DNA of 64,000 nucleotides from Microbispora sp. ZYX-F-249 (GTDB taxonomy: Bacteria > Actinomycetota > Actinomycetes > Streptosporangiales > Streptosporangiaceae). The stretch lies in contig NZ_JBDJAW010000007.1 in assembly GCF_039649665.1 (NCBI RefSeq), positions 186,001 to 250,000 of the forward strand. Direction: 5' to 3'. Below, piece by piece: positions 15,643 to 24,226 of the stretch. The notes below the pieces were generated by a model, which made no database searches, had not been told where the DNA came from, and worked only from the letters and a program-made list of their open reading frames with translations. The position numbers and the translations under genes were made by a program. The stretch's first letter is position 1, and every line of letters begins with the position of its first letter.

Positions 15643-17748
15643 TCAGGACTTCAGGCAGTACGGGTCGGCGCAGGTGAGGACGTGATAAGCGGGCGTCCCC
15701 CCGCGATCGGGCGTGCCGTACCAGACGATGCGCGGGCGGCGGTCGGGGCCGATGACGAGGTCGAGGGGACCGAACGCGTTCGCGGGAATGAGGGGGGTGA
15801 GCCGGCGGCGGGCGCAGCCGGTGTCCTCGCACGCCAGGACGGTCACCCAGAGGTTCTCCGTGTCGTAGCCGGCCAGGATCGGACGGCCGGCGGCGTCAAG
15901 GGCCAGGCCGGGGGCGCTCCTGGTGGCGATCTCGGACACGGTCACGGACCGCGGGGCCCCGGAACACTCCCGGTCGGGACAGAAAAGGATCTTCGAGACC
16001 TCGCGCTCCGGGTCATTCTCGACGATCACCGGCCTGCCGTCCGGCCCGATCGCCATCTGGATCCGCAGTGAACCGGTGAGCCACCCCCACAGGACCGGCT
16101 CGGGCGACTCGGACGCCGTGAAGGCATGGCTCCGCGGATGCGGGCACGCGGGAGAGTCGCAGCTCACCACGGTCGTCCTCCGCGAGACCCGGTCGACGAA
16201 GGCGATCACCGGGCGCCCGTCCGGGGACACGGCGACGGCGACCGTGCGGTTGTCCACGCTGACGGCGGCCCTGTCGCGGAGGCGGCCGACAGTGACGGTC
16301 CGCGGAGCGGTGCACGCGGCGTCCCGGCAGAGCGTGAGCTCGACGCGCGCGAAAACGCCGCCGGAGCCGGGCTCCGGGGCGATCGACGCGATGGCGACGC
16401 CGTCCGGTGTCGCGGCCGCCGCGACGTTCACGTGCAGCCACCCTTTCCGCGCCAGCCTCAACGGACTTCCGGGCCGTCGCGCACAGCCGCCGGGGCGGCA
16501 GGAGAACAGGTGGAGCTCGACGTCGTCGCTCGGCGACGGCTCGTACACCCATCCGGGGATCAGCACCGAGTCGTCGGGCATGGAGGTGGCGACGGACTGC
16601 CCGTCCAGGTAGGCCCCCAGGGGGACGGCGGCCTGCCGCGCGCAGGCGCCGTCGCCGCAGAAGGCCGGCTTCGGCATGCCGCGGTCGGTGATGACGACCG
16701 GTCGGCCGCCGGAGCCGGTGACGATCTGGGCGCCGATCGGCTGGTCCGGGTACCGCTCCTTCGCGATGAGCTCGTTGTCGACCACCTCGGCCCGCCCGAG
16801 CGGGTTGGCGGCGGCGAACACCCCGTACAGCAGGCCGGGGAGCAGCGCGGCCACGACAGGCCAGGACCCGGTCCGCCGCCTGGCGGGTTCGCCGGTCGTC
16901 GTGGGCTCCGGCGTGTCCCACTTCCTGAGGTAGGCGTAGCAGCATCCCAGCGTGGCCGCCTGAAACGGTGCGAGCAGGACTCCCGCCGTCACCCGTACGG
17001 CGTCGGCGATCGCCACGCCGGTGGGAACCGGGAGCAGGAAGCGCAGGCCGTACAGGGCCGCCTGGGCCAGACCGGGGATGACGAGGCACGCCAGCGCCAC
17101 CCTCCAGGCCGTCCCCGTGTAGTCGCGGGCGGCCAGGCGGAACGCCGTTCTCAGCGGAGGAAGGCGCCCCGAAGACACGGTCAGCGCGGTCAGGGCGAGC
17201 AGGGCGGGCAGCGTGAAGAGGCCGGCCACCGCGACCAGGACCAGCGCCAGAACGATCGACTCCAGCAGCTCCGCCACGACGACGACCAGGACGAGCAGCG
17301 CTCCGGCCACCAGCGTCAGCTCGGCGGCGAGCAGCAGGAAGGCGTGCGGACGGCGCAGGACGGCCAGGACGGCACGCGCCGGCGACGACGGGCGACCGTC
17401 GATGTGATCGACGACGAGGCGGCTGCCCGCGGCCGAACAGGCGAGTCCGGCGGCGATCATGATGAGCAGCACCCCGGCGTACGCCCACAGGACGCCCGGC
17501 GACGAGGTCAGGAGCAGCGGGGTCCCGTTGACGATGACGATCCGATCGTCCAGGGCCACGACCACGGCCGCCGTCGCCACGAGGGCCGGGACGATCGTCA
17601 TGGCGCACACGGCCAGCAGCGGCCGGTAGAGGCGGCCGGCGGTGCCGTACACGATCTCGAGGTTGCGTCCGCCCCACACCTCGGCGAGCGTCTCCTGCGA
17701 CCACCCCTCCGATCGGGCCGCGGGGCTGGTGGACGATTCGATACTCAT
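15643..17748 (-). CDS. Multi-TM protein with exported seven-module C-x4-C (propeller-like) domain, paralogue B
   Basis: A 701-aa protein with the same plan as its neighbours. A short N-terminus carries the shared motif YGTAGRLYRPLLAVCA. Helices span about residues 40-290 with the loop DHIDGRPSSPARAVLAVL and LGCCYAYL. A helix near 300-318 (LLPGLLYGVFAA) leads into an exported domain (about 340-701). That domain has seven C-x4-C modules: CGDGAC, CRPGGC, CRDAAC, CDSPAC, CPDREC, CEDTGC, CADPYC. It lies in the middle of the tandem set and is probably co-transcribed with the other two. Function is unknown. Confidence 0.85.
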   Translation of the reverse strand: MSIESSTSPAARSEGWSQETLAEVWGGRNLEIVYGTAGRLYRPLLAVCAMTIVPALVATAAVVVALDDRIVIVNGTPLLLTSSPGVLWAYAGVLLIMIAAGLACSAAGSRLVVDHIDGRPSSPARAVLAVLRRPHAFLLLAAELTLVAGALLVLVVVVAELLESIVLALVLVAVAGLFTLPALLALTALTVSSGRLPPLRTAFRLAARDYTGTAWRVALACLVIPGLAQAALYGLRFLLPVPTGVAIADAVRVTAGVLLAPFQAATLGCCYAYLRKWDTPEPTTTGEPARRRTGSWPVVAALLPGLLYGVFAAANPLGRAEVVDNELIAKERYPDQPIGAQIVTGSGGRPVVITDRGMPKPAFCGDGACARQAAVPLGAYLDGQSVATSMPDDSVLIPGWVYEPSPSDDVELHLFSCRPGGCARRPGSPLRLARKGWLHVNVAAAATPDGVAIASIAPEPGSGGVFARVELTLCRDAACTAPRTVTVGRLRDRAAVSVDNRTVAVAVSPDGRPVIAFVDRVSRRTTVVSCDSPACPHPRSHAFTASESPEPVLWGWLTGSLRIQMAIGPDGRPVIVENDPEREVSKILFCPDRECSGAPRSVTVSEIATRSAPGLALDAAGRPILAGYDTENLWVTVLACEDTGCARRRLTPLIPANAFGPLDLVIGPDRRPRIVWYGTPDRGGTPAYHVLTCADPYCLKS

Positions 17749-17824
17749 TTCCCCCCCCCTCGTGGCCGCGGGCCGGTCGTGTGAAGCCGGGCCGCGGGCA
17801 GATCGGCGCCCCGGCCCCCGTTCC

Positions 17825-19954
17825 TCATGGGGCGCAGTGCGGGTCGGCGCAGGTGAGCAGGTGGTACGCGTTGTCGCCGGCCGGATCGGCCGTGCCGTAC
17901 CACAGAATGCGCGGCCGTTGGTCGGAGCCGATGGCGAGGTCGAACTGCCCGACCCCGCCGGCGGGCAGCAGAGGGGAGGCGGAGCGGCGGGCGCAGTCCT
18001 GGTCCCGGCACGCGACCAGGTCGATCACCATGGCGCCCTTCCGGCGGTACCCGGCCAGCAGAGGGAGGCCTTGGGCGTCCAGGGCGAGGCCGGGCGCGCT
18101 CACCGCCACGACCTCGGGCACGGGCACGAAACGAGGCGTGCCGGAACAGGCCGGATCGGAGCAGAGCAGGACCGTCGAGGTGTGACCGTCGCCGGGGTCG
18201 CTGTACACGACGACCGGCCGGCCGTCCGGCCGCACCGCCACCTGCGTGCGCAGGTTGCTGGTCAGCCAGGTGTACCTGGTCAGCGCGGGCAGGTCGAACG
18301 CGTGGATCGACGGGTGTGCGCACGCCGCGGACTCGCAGCTCGCCACGGTGAGCTTGTGGGTGCCCCTGTCGGTGTAGGCGACGACCGGCCTCCCGTCCGG
18401 GGAGGCGGCGACGGCCAGGACGCGGGCGTCCATGTCCTCCAGCGTCCAGCTGTCGACGATGTCGCCCACCGGGACGACGCGGCGCCGGGCACAGGCGACG
18501 TCGTCGCACAGCGCGAGCACGACGCGGGAGAGGGGCTTCTTGCCGCGGCCGGGAAGACGGGCGCTCCAGGCGATGGCGAGGCCGTGCGGTGTCGCCACGG
18601 CGGCGGCCCGCGCGTCCGACGTCTCCTCGGTGGCCAGCGGTTCGCCCGGCCGCCGGATGCAGCCGTCGGGCCGGCAGGAGAACATCACCAGCTCCATCCG
18701 GGAGGCGCCGATCTCATCTGTCCAGCCCGCGACGACCAGCGAGCCGTCGGGCGCGACCACCGTCGCCGGATGGGTGCGGAAGTGCTCGTCCAGCGTGACG
18801 CTGACATGGTCGCCACACGTGTCGTCACCGCAGAACACCGCCACCGGGCGGCGCTCGTCGCGGAAGACGACAGGTTTCCCGCCGGGGCCGAGCATGATCT
18901 CGGTGCGCGACGGGTAGTCCACGGCCTCTTCCTTGACGCCGATCTCGTTGTCGACCGTTCGGGCCCATGAGAGCGGCTCGGCCGCGTACCCGCCGTACAG
19001 CAGACCGGGCAGCAGGGCGACCAGCAGTACGGCCGGCCACGCGACGATCGGCCACCACCGCCGCCGCCCGACGCGCTCGTTTCCGCGGTCGTGGCCCTCC
19101 TCCCGGTCGAGGCCGTGGACAGTGGCCGGTTCCAACCGTTGCAGGCGGGCGTAGCAGCAGCCCACGGCGGCGGCCTGGAGCGGCGTCTGCAGGACGGTCG
19201 CGGCCAGTCGCGCCGCGTCGCGGAACAGCCCGTCGGTGGGGGCGGGAAGCAGCCCGCCCAGTGCGAACAGGCCCAGGTGGAGCAGGACGGGAACGGCGAG
19301 GTATCCCAGCGCCAGCGTCCAGACGGCCTCGCCGTAGCCACGGGAGATCAGCCGCCACGTCGTGCGCAGCGGAGGCACCCCGTCGGTCAGTGCGGCCCAC
19401 GCGATCATCAGCGGCAGCGTGGTGACGCCGGCCGCCGTCACCACGATCACCGCCGGGACGACGGACTCCGCCGAGGCCGCGAGCGCCGCACCGATGGCCA
19501 CCAGCACGGCGACGGCCGGCACGAACACGATGACGAGCATGGCGAACGCTCGCGGCCGGCGCAGGACGGCCGTCACCGCGAGCCGGGCCGACAACGGACG
19601 GCCGTCGATGTGGTCCAGCACGAGACGGGCGCCGCCGGCCAGGGCGGCGAGGCCTGACGCGATCGCGGTCACCGCGGACACGGCGAGGACCACGCCGAAG
19701 ACCGGTGAGGGCTCGACGAACCGCGGGATTCCGCCGACGACCGCGACCCGGCCGCCCGCGGCGACCAGCACGGCCAACGGCGCCACAAGGCCCGGGACGA
19801 AAGTAATGGCGCATATCGTTAGCAGATGCCGATAAAGGCGGCCGGCCGTGCCGAAAATAACCGAAACGCTGCCACGGGTGGCCATTCGCGCAGAAGTATC
19901 CGCGGGCCGGCCTCCGGATCGCGTCGTCGCGCTCGCGAGCGGTTCGAGATCCAT
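17825..19954 (-). CDS. Multi-TM protein with exported seven-module C-x4-C (propeller-like) domain, paralogue C
   Basis: A 709-aa protein, first of the three in transcription order. The N-terminal motif FGTAGRLYRHLLTICA, the loop DHIDGRPLSARLAV and GCCYARL match its two paralogues. A membrane helix near 312-330 (VALLPGLLYGGYAA) precedes the exported domain with CGDDTC, CRPDGC, CDDVAC, CESAAC, CSDPAC, CRDQDC and CADPHC. The second and third modules are separated by a basic stretch (LPGRGKKPLSRV) not found in the others. RBS GAGGAGA precedes the ATG. The membrane part loosely recalls GPDPase-type membrane domains, which is a weak impression only. Confidence 0.85.
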   Translation of the reverse strand: MDLEPLASATTRSGGRPADTSARMATRGSVSVIFGTAGRLYRHLLTICAITFVPGLVAPLAVLVAAGGRVAVVGGIPRFVEPSPVFGVVLAVSAVTAIASGLAALAGGARLVLDHIDGRPLSARLAVTAVLRRPRAFAMLVIVFVPAVAVLVAIGAALAASAESVVPAVIVVTAAGVTTLPLMIAWAALTDGVPPLRTTWRLISRGYGEAVWTLALGYLAVPVLLHLGLFALGGLLPAPTDGLFRDAARLAATVLQTPLQAAAVGCCYARLQRLEPATVHGLDREEGHDRGNERVGRRRWWPIVAWPAVLLVALLPGLLYGGYAAEPLSWARTVDNEIGVKEEAVDYPSRTEIMLGPGGKPVVFRDERRPVAVFCGDDTCGDHVSVTLDEHFRTHPATVVAPDGSLVVAGWTDEIGASRMELVMFSCRPDGCIRRPGEPLATEETSDARAAAVATPHGLAIAWSARLPGRGKKPLSRVVLALCDDVACARRRVVPVGDIVDSWTLEDMDARVLAVAASPDGRPVVAYTDRGTHKLTVASCESAACAHPSIHAFDLPALTRYTWLTSNLRTQVAVRPDGRPVVVYSDPGDGHTSTVLLCSDPACSGTPRFVPVPEVVAVSAPGLALDAQGLPLLAGYRRKGAMVIDLVACRDQDCARRSASPLLPAGGVGQFDLAIGSDQRPRILWYGTADPAGDNAYHLLTCADPHCAP

Positions 19955-20418
19955 TCTCTCCTCGCGGGCGCCTGTATAGGACGAACGACCGGTCTACCTC
20001 CGGCGATGCTCGAACGGCGAAGTGCCGGAAACCAGGCCAGACTAATCCACCAATCGAGATCGCGCATCCCATAGATTTCTCGTGATATCGGAGAATTTCG
20101 ACGGGCGGCCGAATTGCGCCTTCGCGGCGATCGCGCCTCCTGCCGATGCCTGGTCCCTGAACCGGGCCTGCCATTTACGACGCGAGAGGCCGGGTGTGCC
20201 GAGCACGGTGGGGAGGCCGGGCGCCGGACAGCACCTGGACGTTGCCGCCGTGGTGCTTGTGCTTGCCGCTCCACCCCTCGCCGGCGCCGTTCTGGCCGGG
20301 CCTCGGGCGCCCGCCCTTCGTCCGAACCCTCGGCGCGGTCCCGTCCCGGCCTGGTCACCGCGCCACGGGCACGGACGGCCGCCTTCCTCCCTTCCGTCAC
20401 CTGGGCGTTCCCGGGGAC

Positions 20419-20448
20419 GGTAGGGCTGGCCCTACCCCGGTGGTAGGG
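20419..20448. promoter_or_regulatory. Palindromic GGTAGGG/CCCTACC element
   Basis: GGTAGGGC (20419-20426) and GCCCTACC (20429-20436) form a perfect 8-bp inverted repeat with a 2-bp spacer. A third copy, GGTAGGGG, follows after CCGGT at 20442. Three alternating arms could serve as tandem binding sites for a dimeric regulator such as a NarL-type response regulator. It lies about 290 bp before the acyltransferase start. No regulator is assigned. Confidence 0.4.
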
Positions 20449-20550
20449 GGGCGCCCATGATCGGAAGTAGGGACCGCGTCGCTGTGCCGGCCGGGGCCGC
20501 GGCGGGACGCTTGACGTGCCCGGCGGGACCGGGACTCCGAGGCCGCAGAA

Positions 20551-20626
20551 CCTCGCAGACCCGAGCCCCGAGAACCCCGAGAACCCCGAGAACCCCGAGC
20601 CTCGCAGACCCGGGCCCCGAAAACCC
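20551..20626. repeat. 9-bp GAACCCCGA repeats flanked by a longer direct repeat
   Basis: CCTCGCAGACCCGAGCCCCG at 20551 recurs near 20600 as CCTCGCAGACCCGGGCCCCG. Between the two copies the 9-mer GAACCCCGA is iterated about three to four times. This is simple tandem duplication in non-coding DNA upstream of the acyltransferase gene. Confidence 0.7.
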
Positions 20627-20721
20627 GAGCTCCACAGACCGCGCACCGGGGGAACCCCAGCCCCGGCCCCGCCGCCCGCAGGCTCACCAGTCCGCCGGCC
20701 GACACAGCGAAGGCGTCCCCC

Positions 20722-21996
20722 ATGTCCCTGACCATGCTTCCCCCCGCTCCGGAAAGGGCCCCGGCCGCACCCGCGCCACGGGACCGCTTCATCGACGTCC
20801 TGCGCGTCTTCGGGATGGTCCTCGTGGTCGTCCAGCACTGGACGATGCCGGTCCTGTCGTACGCCCAGGGGCGGCTGACCACGGGAAACGCCCTGGCGGC
20901 GGTTCCGTATGTCACCTGGATCTCGCAGGTCATGCCGCTGGTCTTCTTCGCCGGGGGCGCGGCCAACGCGATCAGCTTCAGGTCCGCGGCCCGCCGGGGC
21001 GGGACGGCCCGGGAGTGGACGGCGCGGCGCGTGCGCCGCCTGGCCTGGCCGGTGGTGCCCCTCGCGGTCGTGTGGCTGCCGCTCCCCCACCTCCTGATCG
21101 CGCTCGGGGTGCCCGCGCAGCCGGTGGAGGTGGCCGCGCGAACGGTCGGCCAGCTGCTCTGGTTCCTGGCGGTCTACCTGCTGGCCGTGGTGGCCACGCC
21201 GCATCTGCTGCGGGTGCGGGCCGGGGTGGCCCTGCCGGTCCTGGCGGGCGGTGCGGTGCTTGCGGACGTGGTCCGGTTCTCCGGTCTGGAGGCCGCCGGG
21301 TATCTCAACGTCGCGTTCGTCTGGCTGGCGGTCCACCAGGTCGGGTTCCGGTACGCCGAGGGCGGCCTGGAGTGGCTGACGGGACGGCGGGCCGCCGGGC
21401 TCGCGGTGGCCGGGTTCGCGATGGTGGCGGCACTCGTGGTGACCGGGCCCTACCCCGCCAGCATGATCGGGATGCCCGGGATGATCTCGAACATGGCCCC
21501 GCCCAGCGTCTGCCTGCTGGCGCTGTTCGCCGGCCAGCTCGGCCTGGCGATGCTGCTGCGGCCCGCGCTGAACGCGCTGGCCGCCCGGCCGAGGGCCGAG
21601 GCGGTGCTCACCGCGCTCGCGCCGCGCATGATGACCGTCTATTTGTGGCACATGACCGCGCTGGTCACCGTCGCCGGTGTGGCGACCCTCGGGTTCGGGC
21701 TGGCGACCCCGCACGCCGGCTCGGCGGCCTGGTGGAGCGCCGTACCCCTGTGGCTGGCCGCCCTGGCGCTGGTCCTGGTCGCGCTGACCGCGCTGCTCGG
21801 CCGTTTCGAGGAGCCCGTGGGGGCCGCCGCCCACCGGCACGTGCCCGTGGCCGCCCCGCTCGTCGGCGGCGCGCTGCTCACCCTCACGATCACCGGCTTC
21901 GCGCCCGGCCCGGCGCCGTTGATCGCCTCCGCCGCCCTGGCCGCGGGGCTGGCCCTGGTCAGCCGGCCCGCAGCTGCCGCTCCACGTCGTCGATGA
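20722..21996 (+). CDS. Acyltransferase-3 family membrane protein
   Basis: A 424-aa protein with about ten membrane helices. It opens with RDRFIDVLRVFGMVLVVVQHW, the RxxxxDxLR..(A/G)...VV..H signature of acyltransferase-3 (OafA/YrhL/NolL) enzymes, which O-acylate exported sugars, lipids or peptidoglycan. Typical later features are PLVFFAGGAANAIS and RRVRRLAWPVVP. The substrate cannot be told. It starts at an ATG after GAAGGCG and its last 38 bp overlap the convergent Gfo/Idh gene. Confidence 0.88.
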   Translation: MSLTMLPPAPERAPAAPAPRDRFIDVLRVFGMVLVVVQHWTMPVLSYAQGRLTTGNALAAVPYVTWISQVMPLVFFAGGAANAISFRSAARRGGTAREWTARRVRRLAWPVVPLAVVWLPLPHLLIALGVPAQPVEVAARTVGQLLWFLAVYLLAVVATPHLLRVRAGVALPVLAGGAVLADVVRFSGLEAAGYLNVAFVWLAVHQVGFRYAEGGLEWLTGRRAAGLAVAGFAMVAALVVTGPYPASMIGMPGMISNMAPPSVCLLALFAGQLGLAMLLRPALNALAARPRAEAVLTALAPRMMTVYLWHMTALVTVAGVATLGFGLATPHAGSAAWWSAVPLWLAALALVLVALTALLGRFEEPVGAAAHRHVPVAAPLVGGALLTLTITGFAPGPAPLIASAALAAGLALVSRPAAAAPRRR

Positions 21997-22831
21997 CCTC
22001 CTGCAGGCGCAGGCCGTGGCGGGCGTCGAGCGGATGCCCGCCGCCGTCGCGCACCGTCCGCGCGAACTGCCCGACCACCTCCGGGAAGACGTCGCCGAGG
22101 TCGGAGCCGAGCAGCGAGGCGCTGCCGCGCCGGCCGTACACGTCGATCCGGCTGGGCGGGGTCTCGCCCTCGGCGGCCATGCACAGCGACGCCTCGCTGA
22201 CCGCGCCGCCCTCGTGCTCCAGCAGCAGGCCGACCCAGCCGAGCGGATCGCCGTGCGCCCTCACCGCGACCACCCGGCCGAGCGCGGCGTCGAGCAGGTC
22301 GATCGTGTGCGGGCCCACGTCGAGCACCGCCCCGCGCTCCAGCCGCCAGGGGGTGGCGAAGGGGCCGCCGCGCAGGCTGCCGGAGATGTTGGCGGCGTGC
22401 CCGCCGAAGGGCTCGATGAGCCGGGCGCGGTCCAGGAACTCGACGGTGGCCGCCGAGTAGCGGAACGTGAAGATCATCTGGGAGGCCACCCCCGCCTCCT
22501 CGATCGCCCCGGCCAGGCGCCGGGCGCCGTCGAGGTCGGCCGCGAGCGGCTTCTCCAGCAGCAGCGCCCTGCCCGCCCGGGCCGCGAGCACACCCAGCTC
22601 GGCCTGCACGGCGGGCGGCACGCAGAAGGCGACCGCCTCGGACGCCGCGAACAGGTCCTCCAGCCGCTCGAAGGAGGGCGCGCCGTGGGCGTCCGCGAGC
22701 GCGCGCGCCGCCTCGGGCCTGCGCGCCCAGACCCCGGACAGCGTCGTGTGCGGCCCGGCCGCGAGGGCGGGCGCGTGGACCATCTCCGCCCACGGTCCCG
22801 CACCGACGAGTCCCACCCGCACCGGCTCCAT
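21959..22831 (-). CDS. Gfo/Idh/MocA-family oxidoreductase
   Basis: A 290-aa NAD(P)-dependent oxidoreductase starting at the ATG MEPVRVGLVGAGPWAEM (residues 1-16), which carries the GxGxxG-like loop. Later motifs are LLEKPLAAD (EKP signature) and GAVLDVGPHTIDLLDAALG with the usual catalytic Asp/His pair. It is shorter than the 330-390 aa typical of the family, mostly at the C-terminus. The frame is open upstream of 22831, but the extension lacks family character. Substrate, usually a sugar or inositol, is unknown. Confidence 0.88.
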   Translation of the reverse strand: MEPVRVGLVGAGPWAEMVHAPALAAGPHTTLSGVWARRPEAARALADAHGAPSFERLEDLFAASEAVAFCVPPAVQAELGVLAARAGRALLLEKPLAADLDGARRLAGAIEEAGVASQMIFTFRYSAATVEFLDRARLIEPFGGHAANISGSLRGGPFATPWRLERGAVLDVGPHTIDLLDAALGRVVAVRAHGDPLGWVGLLLEHEGGAVSEASLCMAAEGETPPSRIDVYGRRGSASLLGSDLGDVFPEVVGQFARTVRDGGGHPLDARHGLRLQEVIDDVERQLRAG

Positions 22832-22930
22832 AGGGCCCCCTCTCCGCGGGGACCCTACTGCAGGCCGCCGCCGCACGGTCAAGGGGGCCGCCGCGCGTGG
22901 ATCCGGCCGTACGGGCAAGATGTAGCCCCT

Positions 22931-23512
22931 ATGAACGTCATCCTGCTGAGGCACGGCGAGACCGAATGGAGCAGGGCCGGGCGGCACACGGGCCGCACCG
23001 ACCTGCCGCTGACCCCGCACGGCGAACAGGAGGCGCGCGCCCTGTCCCGCCTGGTGGCGGGCCGGTCGTTCGCGCTGGTCCTCGTCAGTCCCGCGCAGCG
23101 GGCCCGCCGTACGGCCGAACTGGCCGGCGCCGGGCCGTACGAGGTGGACCCGGACCTGTGGGAGTGGGACTACGGCGGCTACGAGGGCGTCTCCACCGCC
23201 GACATCCGCAGGTCACGTCCCGGCTGGTACGTCTGGCGGGACGGGGTCGTCCCGGGAGACGAGGCGCACCCGGGTGAGACCGTCGAGCACGTGGGACAGC
23301 GGGCGGACAAGGTCCTCGCCCGGATCCGGTCGGCGGACGGCGACGTGCTGGTGGTGGCGCACGCGCACATGCTGCGCGTGCTGACGGCCCGCTGGCTCGG
23401 GCTGCCCGCCGACCACGGCAGGTACTTCCGCCTCGAGACCGGGACCTACTCCGTCCTCGGGCACGAGCACGGCGACGAGCCCGTCCTGCTGCGCTGGAAC
23501 GCGCCTGCCTGA
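22931..23512 (+). CDS. Histidine phosphatase family protein (phosphoglycerate-mutase-like)
   Basis: A 193-aa enzyme. LLRHGETEWSRAGRHTGRTDLPLT at residues 5-28 is the RHG catalytic motif, with a phosphohistidine at His8. ARRTAEL and DLWEWDYGGYEG are conserved, and VVAHAHMLRVL supplies the second His. The ATG at 22931 lies right before the motif. It is divergent from the Gfo/Idh gene. The substrate may be a sugar phosphate, but this superfamily is broad. Confidence 0.93.
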   Translation: MNVILLRHGETEWSRAGRHTGRTDLPLTPHGEQEARALSRLVAGRSFALVLVSPAQRARRTAELAGAGPYEVDPDLWEWDYGGYEGVSTADIRRSRPGWYVWRDGVVPGDEAHPGETVEHVGQRADKVLARIRSADGDVLVVAHAHMLRVLTARWLGLPADHGRYFRLETGTYSVLGHEHGDEPVLLRWNAPA

Positions 23513-23583
23513 ACGCACCCTCCGACGACCACGCGTAACGGTCACGCTCCGGCGATCACGCTGCGGCGATCGCCCTGTGACGG

Positions 23584-23859
23584 TCAAACCTGGGCGACCG
23601 GCTGGGGTTGCGGTCCTCGGCCGGTCAGCCACTCCAGGACCTTGCGGTGGCCGCGCCGGGCGTCCTCGAAGTGCCCCCACCGCCAGTACCTGGGCTGCTC
23701 CCGCACCCCGGTGACCCACGTCCGGTACGCCACCGGCCTGGGCCGCCCGTCCGCCGGGTCCACCGGCGAGGCGACGCCGTAGGTGCGGATCACCACACGG
23801 CCTCCGGGTGCGATCAGCACGTCGTCGGCCACCGGATAAAGAGTCATCTGGTCCAGCAC
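23584..23859 (-). CDS. Small hypothetical protein
   Basis: A 91-aa protein if it begins at the GTG at 23859, which is preceded by AAGGGGGA at a good distance; an ATG lies four codons further in. It reads PVADDVLIAPGGRVVIRTYG, then YRTWVTGVREQPRYWRWGHF and ends with HRKVLEWLTGRG. I recognise no family. It lies close to the WhiJ-like locus on the same strand and may belong to it. Confidence 0.55.
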   Translation of the reverse strand: MLDQMTLYPVADDVLIAPGGRVVIRTYGVASPVDPADGRPRPVAYRTWVTGVREQPRYWRWGHFEDARRGHRKVLEWLTGRGPQPQPVAQV

Positions 23860-23992
23860 GGGGTCCCCCTTGTGAGCTTTCCTGGGACTCACTGTGCCGC
23901 ATCCGTGTTACGCCTCCCGCGTCGCGTTGTTACGCCCGTGAGAAGCGGATGAACACGGTTACACCAGAGGGCCGGTCATACCAGAAGGCCGG

Positions 23993-24226
23993 TCACACAA
24001 GGAGGCCGTCGAACTCGCCGTCCTTGACCCCGAGCACCAGGGCCCGTATCTCGTCGCGGGTGTAGATGAGCGCCGGCCCGTCGGGATAGCGGGAGTTGCG
24101 GACGGCCACGCTGCCGTCGGGGAGCTCGGCCAGCTCCACGCAGTTGCCGGTCGAGTTGCTGTGGGCGCTCTTCCGCCAGGTCACCCCGGCGATGTCGGTT
24201 GCGGGCATCCCGTTATATGTCTGCAT
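23993..24226 (-). CDS. DUF397 domain protein
   Basis: A 77-aa small protein with the DUF397 pattern: TWRKSAHSNSTGNCVELAE, then VAVRNSRYPDGPALIYT and EIRALVLGVKDGEFD. In Streptomyces such proteins are encoded beside WhiJ-like XRE regulators and are thought to act with them. Its ATG begins directly after the TGA of the XRE gene with no gap, so the two are co-translated. Confidence 0.92.
   Translation of the reverse strand: MQTYNGMPATDIAGVTWRKSAHSNSTGNCVELAELPDGSVAVRNSRYPDGPALIYTRDEIRALVLGVKDGEFDGLLV

Larger units (their letters stand above)
19955..20721. other. Gene-free stretch with inverted and direct repeats
   Basis: No convincing gene was found in this 767-bp stretch between the divergent paralogue C and the acyltransferase. 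The short ORFs here have no family character. It contains the palindrome at 20419-20436 and the GAACCCCGA-type repeats at 20551-20626, listed separately. Promoters for both flanking genes must lie here. Confidence 0.7.
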
